Shown: positions 24,756 to 33,229, counted from the stretch's first letter. The stretch: DNA of 51,554 nt from Lentzea indica (GCF_012184385.1 NZ_VSRL01000042.1:1-51554), one strand, 5' to 3'. A program made the numbers and translations. Notes: generated by a model from the letters alone, not told the origin.

Positions 24756-25668
24756 AGAACACCCAGTACTTCGCCGCCCAGAAGTTGATCGCGGTGAACG
24801 CCGCGATGATCAGCAGCAGGAACCAGGCCAGCGCCGACGCGTACCCCATGTCGAACCGGCTGAAACCCTGCTGGTAGAGGTAAAGCGTGTAGAACATGGT
24901 CGAGTCGGACGGACCACCGGTGCCGCCGGAGACGACGAACGCCTGCGTGAACGACTGGAACGCGTGGATGATCTGCAGCACCAGGTTGAAGAACACGATC
25001 GGGGACAGCAGCGGCAGGGTGATCCGCCAGAACTGCGACCACCTGCTCGCCCCGTCGATCGCGGCGGCCTCGTAGTACACCGCGGGGATCTGCCGCAACC
25101 CGGCCAGGAAGATGACCATCGGTGAGCCGAACGTCCACACGTTCAGCACGATGAGCGTCGAGAGCGCGGTGTCCGGGTCGGAGATCCAGCCCTTGCCCTC
25201 GATGCCGAAGGCGCCCAGCACGCGGTTCACCAGGCCGTCGGTGCCGAAGACCTGCGTCCACAGCACCGCGATCGCCACGCTCGAGCCCAGCAGCGACGGC
25301 AGGTAGAACGCCGAGCGGTAGAACGCGAGCCCGCGCATGCCACGATCGAGCAGCAGCGCCACGACCAGCGCGCAGGCGAGCTGCAACGGCACGGACACGA
25401 ACACGTACGTGAACGTGACCCCCAGGGCGTTGTGCAGCCGCTCGTCGCTGAAGATGCGCGCGAAGTTGTCGAATCCGATGAACTTCGGCGGCTGGATCAG
25501 GTTGTACTTGGTGAAGCCGAGCCCGAAGGACGCGAGCACCGGGCCGATCGTGATGAAGACCAGCCCGGCGAACCAGGGCGCAAGGAACCAGAACGCGGCT
25601 TTGTTGTCGCGCTTGCGCACCTGGCCGCCGCCGTGGCGCAGCTGGCGCAGTTCGTCTAACGCGCTCAT
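24745..25668 (-). CDS. Sugar ABC transporter permease (MalF-like)
   Basis: A 307-residue permease, first gene of the six-gene import operon. I place the start at ATG 25668 (MSALDELRQLRHGGGQ), preceded by AGGAG. The longer frame from 25782 would cross the promoter, operator and TTCGA boxes. About six helices begin at AFWFLAPWFAGLVFITIGPV. The EAA loop reads YYEAAAIDGASRWSQFWRITLPLLSPI. It is highly similar to the permease at 30115-31068 (IFLAGLxQxPxxxYEAAAIDGA; LPLLSPxVFFNLVL; YTLYLYxxGF), and both are preceded by the same operator. It pairs with the MalG-like permease encoded next. Confidence 0.92.
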   Translation of the reverse strand: MSALDELRQLRHGGGQVRKRDNKAAFWFLAPWFAGLVFITIGPVLASFGLGFTKYNLIQPPKFIGFDNFARIFSDERLHNALGVTFTYVFVSVPLQLACALVVALLLDRGMRGLAFYRSAFYLPSLLGSSVAIAVLWTQVFGTDGLVNRVLGAFGIEGKGWISDPDTALSTLIVLNVWTFGSPMVIFLAGLRQIPAVYYEAAAIDGASRWSQFWRITLPLLSPIVFFNLVLQIIHAFQSFTQAFVVSGGTGGPSDSTMFYTLYLYQQGFSRFDMGYASALAWFLLLIIAAFTAINFWAAKYWVFYDD

Positions 25669-25689
25669 GAACTCCTGACCCCGTCGGCT

Positions 25690-25703
25690 GGAAAACGCTT
25701 TCC
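25690..25703. promoter_or_regulatory. LacI-type operator GGAAAACGCTTTCC at the start of the first ABC operon
   Basis: A 14-bp near-palindrome (one mismatched pair) immediately downstream of the predicted -10 box. It is the same as the perfect palindrome at 30009-30022 except for one base. The position over the transcription start favours repression by a LacI-family protein. Confidence 0.7.
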
Positions 25704-25705
25704 GG

Positions 25706-25734
25706 AGTCTGCATCGGTGCCTCACGAGCGTCAA
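25706..25734 (-). promoter_or_regulatory. Predicted promoter of the first ABC transporter operon
   Basis: On the minus strand, TTGACG (25729-25734), a 17-nt spacer and CAGACT (25706-25711), then 2 nt to the operator. The layout copies the second ABC operon promoter (TTGACA-17-TACAGT, then operator). The -10 is weak, which may call for an activator at the adjacent TTCGA boxes. Confidence 0.6.
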
Positions 25735-25743
25735 GCAAGGGTG

Positions 25744-25791
25744 TCGAACGGCGTCGAACGGCGTTGTCGAACAGAGACTCACCGGTTCGAC
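25744..25791. promoter_or_regulatory. TTCGA-box array upstream of the first ABC operon promoter
   Basis: TCGAAC at 25744, 25754 and 25767 (steps of 10 and 13 bp), plus an inverted TTCGAC at 25786-25791, directly upstream of the -35 box at 25729-25734. This is the position expected for an activator. The boxes match those before the CAZyme genes at 2.1, 6.0, 10.7 and 15.4 kb. Confidence 0.45.
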
Positions 25792-25807
25792 GGGAGTCCT
25801 TTGTGGA

Positions 25808-27693
25808 CTATTCCAGGACGCGTACCGATAGCCCGTTGGGGCTGTAGCGGGCCTGCACCCGGTGTTCGCCCCCTGCCACCGTGATGCGGGAGAACCTGCC
25901 GAGCAGCACGGGTGCCGACAGCACCGGCACGAGAGCGCCGGCAGGCACGTTCACCAGCGAGATTTCGAGCGTGCTGCCACTCGCCAGCGAGATCGGCCGC
26001 CCGGCGGTCAGCGCGGCGCAGTCGCCCGGCCTCACGGTGACCGCCAGGGTCGTCCCGGAAGCCTGCCGGTATCCCCGCACGCGGACCTCGTCCGCCAGCC
26101 GCAGCGTTCCCGCACGAAGGTCGACGTCGCCCTTGCCGAGCGCGGACGGCGACGCGGCCACGAGCGTGCCACCTTCGACTCGGGTGCCACCGGTGTAGCT
26201 GTTGGCACCGGCCAGGGTCAGGGTTCCGCTGCCCCTCTTGACCAGCCCGCCACCGCCACCGATCGCGTTGTACCAGGTGTCGGCCGCGTGGAAGCCACCG
26301 CGGTTCGCGTCCATCTCGACGCGTACGTCCGAGTCGAACGCGCCGAAGCCGTCGGCCGCGGCGAAGAGGTTCAGCCTGCCCCACTGCTCAGGGCCGTCGA
26401 GCAGCGCGTGCCCGGACGGCAACCCCGTCGTGCGCAGGACCTCTCGGCGCTGGCAGGCGCTGAGGTACGGCAGCCGGGTCTCCAGCAGCACCTCCGCGCC
26501 CTTGGGCACGGTCATCGGCACGCGGCGCCCGGTCGTGGGCAGCCCGTAGGTCAGGCGCGGCGCCACGAGTGCGGCGTTCTCCTCGCGGTCGGCGTACGGG
26601 TCGGCAGACAGGCCCGGCCGAGTGCGCGTACGCCGAACACGTCGGCGCCGGTGCGCTGCCGGAAGTACTCGCTCGCCTGCGCCCTGGCCGCGGCCTTGAG
26701 CGTGGCGTTCTGCGGATCGGCCAGGGCGGCGGCGGCGAGCGCGGTCGCCAGGATCCTGCCGCCGATCACGTCCAGCGGGGAGTGCATGCCCGCCACGATC
26801 CTGGCGTCGGCCAGGTCGAACGCCCTGGTCACCAGTTCCTGGAAGCGTTCGGGGATGGCATAGGCCAAGGCCAGGCAGGCGAGGTGCAGCGCGTTCGTGT
26901 GCCCGCTCGGGTAGCCACCGTCGTCGGCGGGCTTGAGGTTGCGCTGGCGCAGCAGCTGCGGGGCGACCTCGACGTCGGTGCGGTACACGGGGTAGCCGAA
27001 CTCGTCCGTCTCACCGGTCGGCTCGACCGTGCTGTCCGGGGTCATCCGCCACGGCCTGGGGTACTGGTAGGCGTACTTCGACGGGTTGCCGGAGGCGAAC
27101 GGCCCGCGCAGCGTGTTGACAAGGAGCACCACCTGGCCCAGCGCGGAGTCCGGTGACCCGGCGCCGAGCGCCGATCCCGGTGGGGCGTCCGGCGGCAGCT
27201 TGTCGTCCACAGTGGACGGTGGTGTGCCGTCGGGTGCGGAGGTGATGCCGGTGACGGCCTTGGCTCCCGCCTTGTACAGCTCGGCCAGCGGGCCGAGCCC
27301 TCCGATGGCGCTGTAGCTCTGGTGCTGACGGTCCACGATGAACGCTCGCTTGGCCTGGTCGGCGGTCCGTGCCGCGGTGATCCGCGCGACGTGGCGGACG
27401 TTGGCTCTGAGCACGTTCCGGTTGAGCACGACTCCGGTGTTCCAGCTGTCGCCGGTGCGCCAGAGGTCCTGCATTCCTGACAGGGCGCGAACCGCGGCGT
27501 TGGTCTCCGGTGTCAGGTTGGCCTGCACGTTCGTGCGGTAGGAGTCGACGAAGGGCGCCGCGCCGGTGGGCAACTCGGCGGCGCTCGCTTCGAGGGCCCG
27601 ATCCAGCGCTGTCGGTCCGATCAGCATCGCGGCGGACAGCAGCGCCGAACGACGCAACAGGGCTCTGCGGTCGAGCCCGTCGGCGGTGGTCAT
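25808..27693 (-). CDS. PAP2/vanadium-haloperoxidase-like protein with autotransporter-type beta-strand repeat, frameshifted
   Basis: Predicted 628-residue exported protein after correcting one missing base near 26616-26619. ATG 27693 follows GGGAG at 7 nt; the N-terminus has a Tat-like signal (DRRALLRRSALLSAAML). The first 380 residues carry the three PAP2/haloperoxidase motifs: KYAYQYPRPW, GGYPSGHTNALHL and ARIVAGMHSPLDVIGGR. The frame then breaks; family-like sequence resumes as PGLSADPYADREENAALVAPRLTYGLP. The C-terminal part includes a passenger-associated repeat, GLVKRGSGTLTLAGANSYTGGT, of a type best known from Gram-negative autotransporters. It is 114 bp downstream of the toroid gene in the same direction. 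Phosphatase or peroxidase activity is possible; the substrate is unknown. Confidence 0.75.
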
Positions 27694-27702
27694 GTTAACG
27701 CT
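27693..27702. promoter_or_regulatory. TGTTAACGCT site at the PAP2 start codon
   Basis: The exact reverse complement of AGCGTTAACA at 27796-27805, about 100 bp away. It covers the start codon and the spacer after the ribosome-binding site of the PAP2 gene. The inverted pair could allow looping by a tetrameric LacI-type regulator. Confidence 0.35.
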
Positions 27703-27791
27703 CCCAACGTCCTTCCAGGACGCGTGTGGCGGCACAGGGATTGTGGTGCACAATACGCAACGGAACGTGACCGTACTCGAAGTCGAGGGGG

Positions 27792-27805
27792 TGTGAGCGT
27801 TAACA
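27792..27805. promoter_or_regulatory. LacI-type operator TGTGAGCGTTAACA upstream of PAP2 gene
   Basis: An imperfect palindrome (10 of 14 positions self-complementary) that matches the perfect operator TGTTAGCGCTAACA at 49599-49612 in 12 of 14 positions. It lies in the gap between the toroid-protein stop and the PAP2 start. Confidence 0.45.
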
Positions 27806-27807
27806 GT

Positions 27808-29774
27808 TCACGGTGCGGCGATGCGCAGAACCGGCTCGCCGCCCACGTCGCCTGCCGGATGACCGACCAGTGCTGCGAAGAACGGTGTGCGCACCCGCAC
27901 GCCGTCCTGGACCTCGTCGGCCGACACCTCGAACGCCACGGGCTCTGGTCCGTAGCAGAGGGCGAAGACCGCCCGTCCGCGCGGCGCGTCGGCGATCGGA
28001 TCGGCCAGCACGTGGTTGGTCGCGACCACGCGGTGCCAGCCCGCATCCGGGTTGCCGTAGCCCCTCGGGTCGTCGCCGAGCCAGAACGCCAGCTGCTCCT
28101 GGGTCATGTCCGCGGTTCGCGTGCTGTTGAAGTATGCGGGACCGTCCGGCGGGTTCTCCACCCGCAGGCCGCCGGCCGCGCTCAGCGCGAGCCCGCCGGC
28201 GACCAGCGTGCCCCGGTGGTGAGCGCCCGCCAGGACTCACCGAGGTCGAACGGGTCACCGCCGGGCTCACCGACCGTCCTGATGCGACGTTGCCGCGACC
28301 CTTCCGCGGTCGCATAGGGAAGCCCGGCGAGGAAACTCAGCTCCGCGCCGACCGGCAGCGCGGCGCGGTCGAGCACCGCGATCAGGCACAGGCGTTCGCC
28401 GTCGGTGACGTACAGCTGCTGCACCGCGAGCATGACCTGGTCCCAGGTCACGACCGCCTTGGTCACCAGCTTGGCACCGAGCCCGCCTTCGGTCGCGTCA
28501 CGCACGCGGGCAGGGCCGAGCGGGCGGGTGAGCAGCATCCTTCTGCCGTCGCTGTGGTGCAGCACCGGCCCGATGCCGTGCTGGTGGTCCATCACCGACT
28601 CGATCACCGTGGTCGCGCCTGCATCGATCAGGTACGGGGTCAGCTGCCCGGTGAGCGACACGGAGACGTTCCCGTGCCGCAGCGAGTAGCGAGTGTGCAC
28701 AGGAGTCTCGGCCGGTTCGCGGTACCACTGGCGGTCGTCGAGGAAGAACCACACGGTGGCGAACGCGAAGTGCCCGCTCGGCAGGCCGGGAGTCGTGGCG
28801 CAGTAGTAGGCCACCCGCCGGTCGCCGAGGTAGCGGCCGAGCTCGGCCCGGATGCGCTCGCCGAAGAACCGCAGGCCGAGCATGCCCTCACAGCCGCAGT
28901 GCTGCTCGCTGTAGCGGGGTCCGCCGTAGTCGAAGCCGCGAGCCGACAGCCTGGCCTCCAGGTGCCTGGCGATCTCGTCGCCGTCGTCGAGGAAGCACTG
29001 CTCTCCGCTCACCTCGTAGGCCCTGGCCAGGAACGTGAGCGAGATCGGGAGGTAGTTCTGGTCGTGCCCCGCGCCGTGCTCCACCGGCAGCCGGAACCCG
29101 CGGTCGACGACGCGCCTCGCCCTGACCTCGCTGTGGTACAGGAACATCGCATCGTCCACGATGGACGTTTCGGACAACAGCCGCCCCAGTGTCAAACCGG
29201 CCACCACGGCACCGATCGCCTGGTTCGCGGTCTGCTGCGGGTTGAACATGCTGGCTTCGGTCAGCCATCGCCAGAAGCCGGTCGCCACGTCCGCGAGCGC
29301 CGTCCACTGAGCCTCGGTGATCACCTCGCGGCCCAGCTCGAGCACGTTGACCGCGTGCAGCAGCGCCCACACGGTGCTCGGCCAGTCGCCGAAGGGATGG
29401 TCGCCCGCCTCGAGCACGTAGCGGGCGTACGGCAGGCCGCTGTCACGCAGCTGCAAGAACAGCTCGCCCGGATTGTCGGTGCGGAAGACCCGTTCGGCCA
29501 GCACGAAGTCCAGGCCGCGCCGGGCAGCGTCCACCAGCTTGGCGTCACGCCGATCACCGCGGTGCCAGGCCAGGCACAGCAACGACACCACGCCCAGTGC
29601 CATGTCACCGATGTCATCGACAGCGGCGAGATCTTCGAGGTTGCCGTCCGGACGTTGACGTGTGATCGCCGCGTCGACCGCTCTCGCGAGCACCATCCGC
29701 AGCTGTCCGTCGTCGTCAGGCAGGTCGTGCACGCTCGCGTGCTGGCTCGGCAAATACACCGCGGCGGCGGTCAT
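27808..29774 (-). CDS. (alpha/alpha)-toroid plus beta-sandwich protein, putative glycan-active enzyme, frameshifted
   Basis: Predicted 655-residue protein after correcting one missing base near 28215. No signal peptide, so likely cytoplasmic. The first 330 residues are helical with repeated hairpins (DDIGDMALGVVSLLCLAWHRGDRRDAKLVDAARRG; NQAIGAVVAGLTLGRLL; EHGAGHDQNYLPISLTFLARAY; HCGCEGMLGLRFFGE), and the rest is beta-rich (HFAFATVWFFLDDRQWY; VYFN-like AYFNSTRTADM). This resembles heparinase-type polysaccharide lyases and toroid glycosidases, but I cannot name the family. The frame shift falls after SWRALTT; the continuation GTLVAGGLALSAAGGLRV is in the next frame. ATG with GAGGAG at 5 nt. Divergent from the ABC-GH38 operon, whose imported glycan it may process. 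Confidence 0.6.
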
Positions 29775-29890
29775 CGGTACTCCTCGCGGGGCGCTCGCCC
29801 AAGATCGTCAGTGCAGATGGGCGTGCGTGGCCGGAGTTCGTTCCCTCCCCTTCGTTCTCGTGTGCGACGCGGCTGGGACCCGCCTAGTTG

Positions 29891-29912
29891 GTTTAAACGT
29901 AAACTTGTTTAC
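29891..29912. promoter_or_regulatory. GTTTAAAC-GTAAACTTGTTTAC palindrome cluster
   Basis: GTTTAAAC (29891-29898) is a perfect palindrome, and GTAAAC-TT-GTTTAC (29899-29912) has perfect 6-bp arms around a 2-nt centre. Together they give four GTTTA/TAAAC half-sites in one AT-rich island. It lies between the divergent toroid and ABC genes and differs from the operators elsewhere, so a second regulator may act here. Confidence 0.5.
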
Positions 29913-29976
29913 CTGGTCGGAGTCAAGACACAAATCAAGCCGATCTCTTGGGTAACAAGGTTTCCAGAAGTTGTTC

Positions 29977-30005
29977 TTGACAGGCGGACAACGGGTTCCT
30001 ACAGT
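29977..30005 (+). promoter_or_regulatory. Promoter of the second ABC transporter / GH38 operon
   Basis: TTGACA (29977-29982), an exact 17-nt spacer and TACAGT (30000-30005): the clearest vegetative-type promoter in the window. The expected transcription start, near 30012, lies inside the operator palindrome. Confidence 0.8.
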
Positions 30006-30008
30006 CCC

Positions 30009-30022
30009 GGAAAGCGCTTTCC
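30009..30022. promoter_or_regulatory. LacI-type operator GGAAAGCGCTTTCC
   Basis: A perfect 14-bp palindrome with central CG, 3 nt after the -10 box and covering the predicted start site. It differs by one base from the operator at 25690-25703 of the first ABC operon, so both operons should answer to the same repressor. Confidence 0.8.
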
Positions 30023-30114
30023 AGCTCCCTGGGACGGACCACTGGAACTGCGCCGTGCGTGGCATCGGCAACTCGGCCGCATGGTCCAGCGATGACGTCC
30101 CAGGAGTGGCACAC

Positions 30115-31068
30115 ATGTCGGAGAACAGCGGCGTTGCCGTGCTCGATCCTCCGGTCCAGGAGGAGGCAGCGGCACCGGTACGACGCAAACGGAAGCGACA
30201 CAAGCACAATCTCGCGGGCTACGGTTTCCTGGCGCCGTGGCTGATCGGCCTGTTCGCCTTCACGCTCATCCCGATGGTGTACTCGCTGTACCTGTCGCTC
30301 ACGAAGTTCAACCTGCTCACCGCTCCACAGTGGACCGGTTTGGACAACTACGTCCGGTTGTTCTCCGACGAGCGGTACCTGCAGTCCATCAAGGTGACGC
30401 TGCTCTACGTCGTGACCTCGGTACCGCTGAAGCTCGCCGCGGCGTTGCTCGTCGCCGTAGCGCTCAACCGCGGGCTGAAGGCGCTCGGCTTCTACCGGGC
30501 GACGTTCTACCTGCCGTCACTGCTGGGCGCGAGCGTCGCGGTCTCGGTGATGTGGCGGCAGATCTTCTCCCGTGACGGCCTGGTCAACCAGTTCCTCGGG
30601 CTGTTCGGTGTCCAGGGCGCGGACTGGATCGGCGACCCGCGTTACGCGATGTGGACGCTCGTGGTGCTGTCCGCGTGGCAGTTCGGCACGCCGATGCTGA
30701 TCTTCCTGGCCGGGCTCAAGCAGCTGCCGCAGGACCTCTACGAGGCCGCCGCCATCGACGGCGCCGGACGGTTCACGGTGTTCTTCAAGATCACGCTGCC
30801 GCTGCTGTCCCCCATGGTGTTCTTCAACCTCGTGCTGGAGACGATCAACGCGTTCCAGACGTTCACGCCGGCCTACGTGATCTCCAACGGCCTCGGCGGA
30901 CCGATCGACTCGACCCTGCTCTACACGCTTTACCTGTACCTCAAGGGATTCGGCAGCATGCAGATGGGCTACGCCTCCGCGATGGCGTGGGTGTTGTTCG
31001 CCGTGATCGGGCTCTTCACGGCCGTCTACTTCTGGTCGGCACGCCGGTGGGTGAACTATGCAGACTAA
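30115..31068 (+). CDS. Sugar ABC transporter permease (MalF-like)
   Basis: A 317-residue permease, first gene of the second ABC operon. ATG 30115 is chosen (AGGAG 8 nt upstream); the frame opens at 29971 but that reading would cross the promoter. A polar N-terminus rich in basic residues (VRRKRKRHKHN) precedes six helices starting YGFLAPWLIGLFAFTLIPMVYSLYL. The EAA loop is LYEAAAIDGAGRFTVFFKITLPLLSPM. It closely parallels the permease at 24745-25668. It overlaps the next gene by 11 nt. With the following permease and binding protein it should import a mannose-containing or related glycan, given the GH38 gene at the end of the operon (inference). Confidence 0.93.
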   Translation: MSENSGVAVLDPPVQEEAAAPVRRKRKRHKHNLAGYGFLAPWLIGLFAFTLIPMVYSLYLSLTKFNLLTAPQWTGLDNYVRLFSDERYLQSIKVTLLYVVTSVPLKLAAALLVAVALNRGLKALGFYRATFYLPSLLGASVAVSVMWRQIFSRDGLVNQFLGLFGVQGADWIGDPRYAMWTLVVLSAWQFGTPMLIFLAGLKQLPQDLYEAAAIDGAGRFTVFFKITLPLLSPMVFFNLVLETINAFQTFTPAYVISNGLGGPIDSTLLYTLYLYLKGFGSMQMGYASAMAWVLFAVIGLFTAVYFWSARRWVNYAD

Positions 31069-31894
31069 GAAGAAGAACAGCCACTGGCGCGCGCACGCCG
31101 TGCTGCTGGTCGTACTGGTGGCGATGATCTATCCGATGGTGTGGCTGGTCGGCGCGTCGTTCAAGCCGGAGAACCAGATCTTCAGCACGATGAACCCGCT
31201 GCCGCTCGCCTTCACCATCGGCAACTACGTGAACGGCTGGACGGCCACGGGCACCTCGTTCACCGTCTACCTGAGCAACTCGCTGACGGTCTCGCTCGTC
31301 ACGGTGGTCGCGAACGTGGCGTCCTGCTCAGTGGCGGCGTATGCCTTCGCGCGCCTGGACTTCGCGTTCCGGAAGTTCTGGTTCGGGGTGATGCTCGGCA
31401 CGATGATGCTGCCGTTCCAGGCGACCCTGATCCCCCAGTACGCGATCTTCTACCAGCTGAACTGGATCAACACGTTCCTGCCGCTGGTGGTGCCGTACCT
31501 GCTCGCCTACGACGCCTTCTTCATCTTCCTGATGGTGCAGTTCATCCGCGGCATCCCGCGCGAGCTGGACGAGGCGGCGGAACTGGACGGCGCGGGACAC
31601 GTGCGGGTGTTCTTCAGCGTCATCCTGCCGCTGCTGAAGCCGGCGTTGCTCACCACCACGATCCTGACGTTCATCTGGACGTTCAACGACTTCCTGCGTC
31701 AGCTGGTCTACCTGTCCGACCACTCTCGCTACACCGCGCCGCTGGGCCTGAACGCGTTCGTCGACAGGGCGAGCGGGTCCAGCTACGGCGGAATGCTGGC
31801 GATGTCCGTGGTCACGCTCGTGCCCACCGTCGCCGTCTTCCTGATCTCGCAACGCCGCCTCGTCGAAGGCGTCGCGACCACCGGCATCAAGTAG
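31058..31894 (+). CDS. Sugar ABC transporter permease (MalG-like)
   Basis: A 278-residue permease with six predicted helices (first: HAVLLVVLVAMIYPMVWLVGASF). The EAA loop is ELDEAAELDGAGHVRVFFSVILPLLKPA, and the C-terminus reads RRLVEGVATTGIK. It overlaps the upstream permease by 11 nt and is 29 nt from the binding-protein gene. It is very similar to the permease at 23901-24755, supporting a duplication of the whole transporter. It functions as a heterodimer with the MalF-like partner. No ATPase is encoded nearby. Confidence 0.93.
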   Translation: MQTKKKNSHWRAHAVLLVVLVAMIYPMVWLVGASFKPENQIFSTMNPLPLAFTIGNYVNGWTATGTSFTVYLSNSLTVSLVTVVANVASCSVAAYAFARLDFAFRKFWFGVMLGTMMLPFQATLIPQYAIFYQLNWINTFLPLVVPYLLAYDAFFIFLMVQFIRGIPRELDEAAELDGAGHVRVFFSVILPLLKPALLTTTILTFIWTFNDFLRQLVYLSDHSRYTAPLGLNAFVDRASGSSYGGMLAMSVVTLVPTVAVFLISQRRLVEGVATTGIK

Positions 31895-31923
31895 GGCCTT
31901 TCACCGCCAAGAAAGGGAAACAC

Positions 31924-33225
31924 ATGTCCATTTCCAGGAGGGGCCTCTTCGGCCTGGCCGGTGGTATCGCCGCGGCCTCGCTCGCCGGCTGCGGTTTCGC
32001 GCCGACCAGCAGCGGTGGCGCGTCGAACAACTCGCTGACGTTCCGCTGGTGGGGCGGCGAAGCGCGCAACAAGGCGTACCAGAGTGCGCTCAAGATCTTC
32101 ACCGACAAGACCGGCGTCAAGGTGGACGCCCAGTACTCCGGCTACGACGGGTACTTCAACAAGCTCAACACGGAGTTCGCCGGCGGCAACCCGCCTGACC
32201 TCTTCCAGATGGACACGGCGCTGGTGAGCACCTACGCGGCCAAGGGCGTGCTGACCGACCTGTCGTCGTTCATCCCCAGCACGATCCACCTGGACACGCT
32301 CTACCCGGCGGTGCGGTCGGCGGGCGCGGTGAACGGCAAGACCTACGGCGTGCCATCCGGCTCCGGTTTCGCACCGATGCTCTACGACAAGACCATCTTC
32401 GAGCAGGCGAAGATCCCCGTCCCGGCCGACACCTGGACGTGGGACGACTTCGGCCGCATCGCCGGTGAGCTGTCGAAGGCCATGGGGCAGGGCAAGTACG
32501 GCGCCCTGGACGCGTCCAAGGACGACTCCGGCGCGCTGCAGCCGTGGCTGCGGCAGCGGGGCAAGGACCTCTACAACACCGAGGGCAAGCTGGCGTTCAC
32601 CAAGGACGACCTGGCCGAGTGGTTCGCCCTGTGGGACAAGCTGCGCAAGGCCGGCGCGATCTGCCCGCCCGAGATGCTGTCCGGTACCGACTCCGCGACG
32701 GGCAACCACCCGTTGATCTCGGGCCAGATCGCGATGACCACCGGGTGGGGACTCGCGCAGATGGCGCCGCTGACCCAGCACACGCTCGACATCGTGGTGA
32801 TGCCGCGCGGCAGCAACGGCAAGACCGGACAGGCGCTCAGCGGTGGAGTGCTGCTCTGCGTCCCGGTCAAGAGCAAGAACCCCGAGGCCGCGGCCAAGCT
32901 GATCGACCTGTTCGTCAGCGACGTCGACGCGATCAAGGCAATGGCCATGACGCGCGGAATCCCGCCGTCGGGCAAGGCTTTGGACGCCCTGACGCCAACG
33001 CTCACCGCGTCGGACAAGCGGGACGTGACCTACGCGCAGTACGTCGCCGACGAGGTGGCGAAGGACGGCCTGCCGAGCGCGCCGACCGCACCGCCCGGTT
33101 ACAACGACGCGAAAACGGCGTTGGACGCGGCCGCCAAGCAGGTCGCGTTCGGCAAGATGTCCATTCCCGACGCGGTCGCGCAGTACTTCCGCGACGCCGA
33201 GGCAGCGCTGAACGGGGCCAAGTAA
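31924..33225 (+). CDS. Sugar ABC transporter substrate-binding lipoprotein (Tat-type signal)
   Basis: A 433-residue CUT1 solute-binding protein. Its N-terminus combines a twin-arginine motif (SRRGLFGLAGG) with a lipobox (SLAGC), so export through Tat followed by lipidation is likely. The binding domain opens LTFRWWGGEARNKAYQSALKIFTDKTGVKVDAQYSGYDGYFNK and contains PPDLFQMDTALVSTYAAKGVLTDLSSF and ISGQIAMTTGWG. ATG 31924 is chosen because AAAGGG sits 6-7 nt upstream and the signal starts there. It ends 4 nt before the GH38 start. Related to the binding protein at 22572-23885 in its opening strands, but divergent in the ligand-contacting loops as far as I can judge. Confidence 0.93.
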   Translation: MSISRRGLFGLAGGIAAASLAGCGFAPTSSGGASNNSLTFRWWGGEARNKAYQSALKIFTDKTGVKVDAQYSGYDGYFNKLNTEFAGGNPPDLFQMDTALVSTYAAKGVLTDLSSFIPSTIHLDTLYPAVRSAGAVNGKTYGVPSGSGFAPMLYDKTIFEQAKIPVPADTWTWDDFGRIAGELSKAMGQGKYGALDASKDDSGALQPWLRQRGKDLYNTEGKLAFTKDDLAEWFALWDKLRKAGAICPPEMLSGTDSATGNHPLISGQIAMTTGWGLAQMAPLTQHTLDIVVMPRGSNGKTGQALSGGVLLCVPVKSKNPEAAAKLIDLFVSDVDAIKAMAMTRGIPPSGKALDALTPTLTASDKRDVTYAQYVADEVAKDGLPSAPTAPPGYNDAKTALDAAAKQVAFGKMSIPDAVAQYFRDAEAALNGAK

Positions 33226-33229
33226 CACC

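Larger units (their letters stand above)
29775..30114. other. 340-bp divergent intergenic regulatory region
   Basis: The only stretch over 300 bases without a gene. It separates the toroid gene (minus) from the second ABC operon (plus). The left 100 bp shows nothing beyond the toroid ribosome-binding site. The middle holds a GTTTAAAC/GTAAAC palindrome cluster (29891-29912). The right part holds the ABC promoter and operator. I see no small ORF with a convincing ribosome-binding site. Confidence 0.7.

Noticed and set aside
29971..30114. N-terminal extension of the second MalF-like permease (48 extra residues)
   Set aside because: It would translate through the -35/-10 promoter and operator; ATG 30115 has a good ribosome-binding site.
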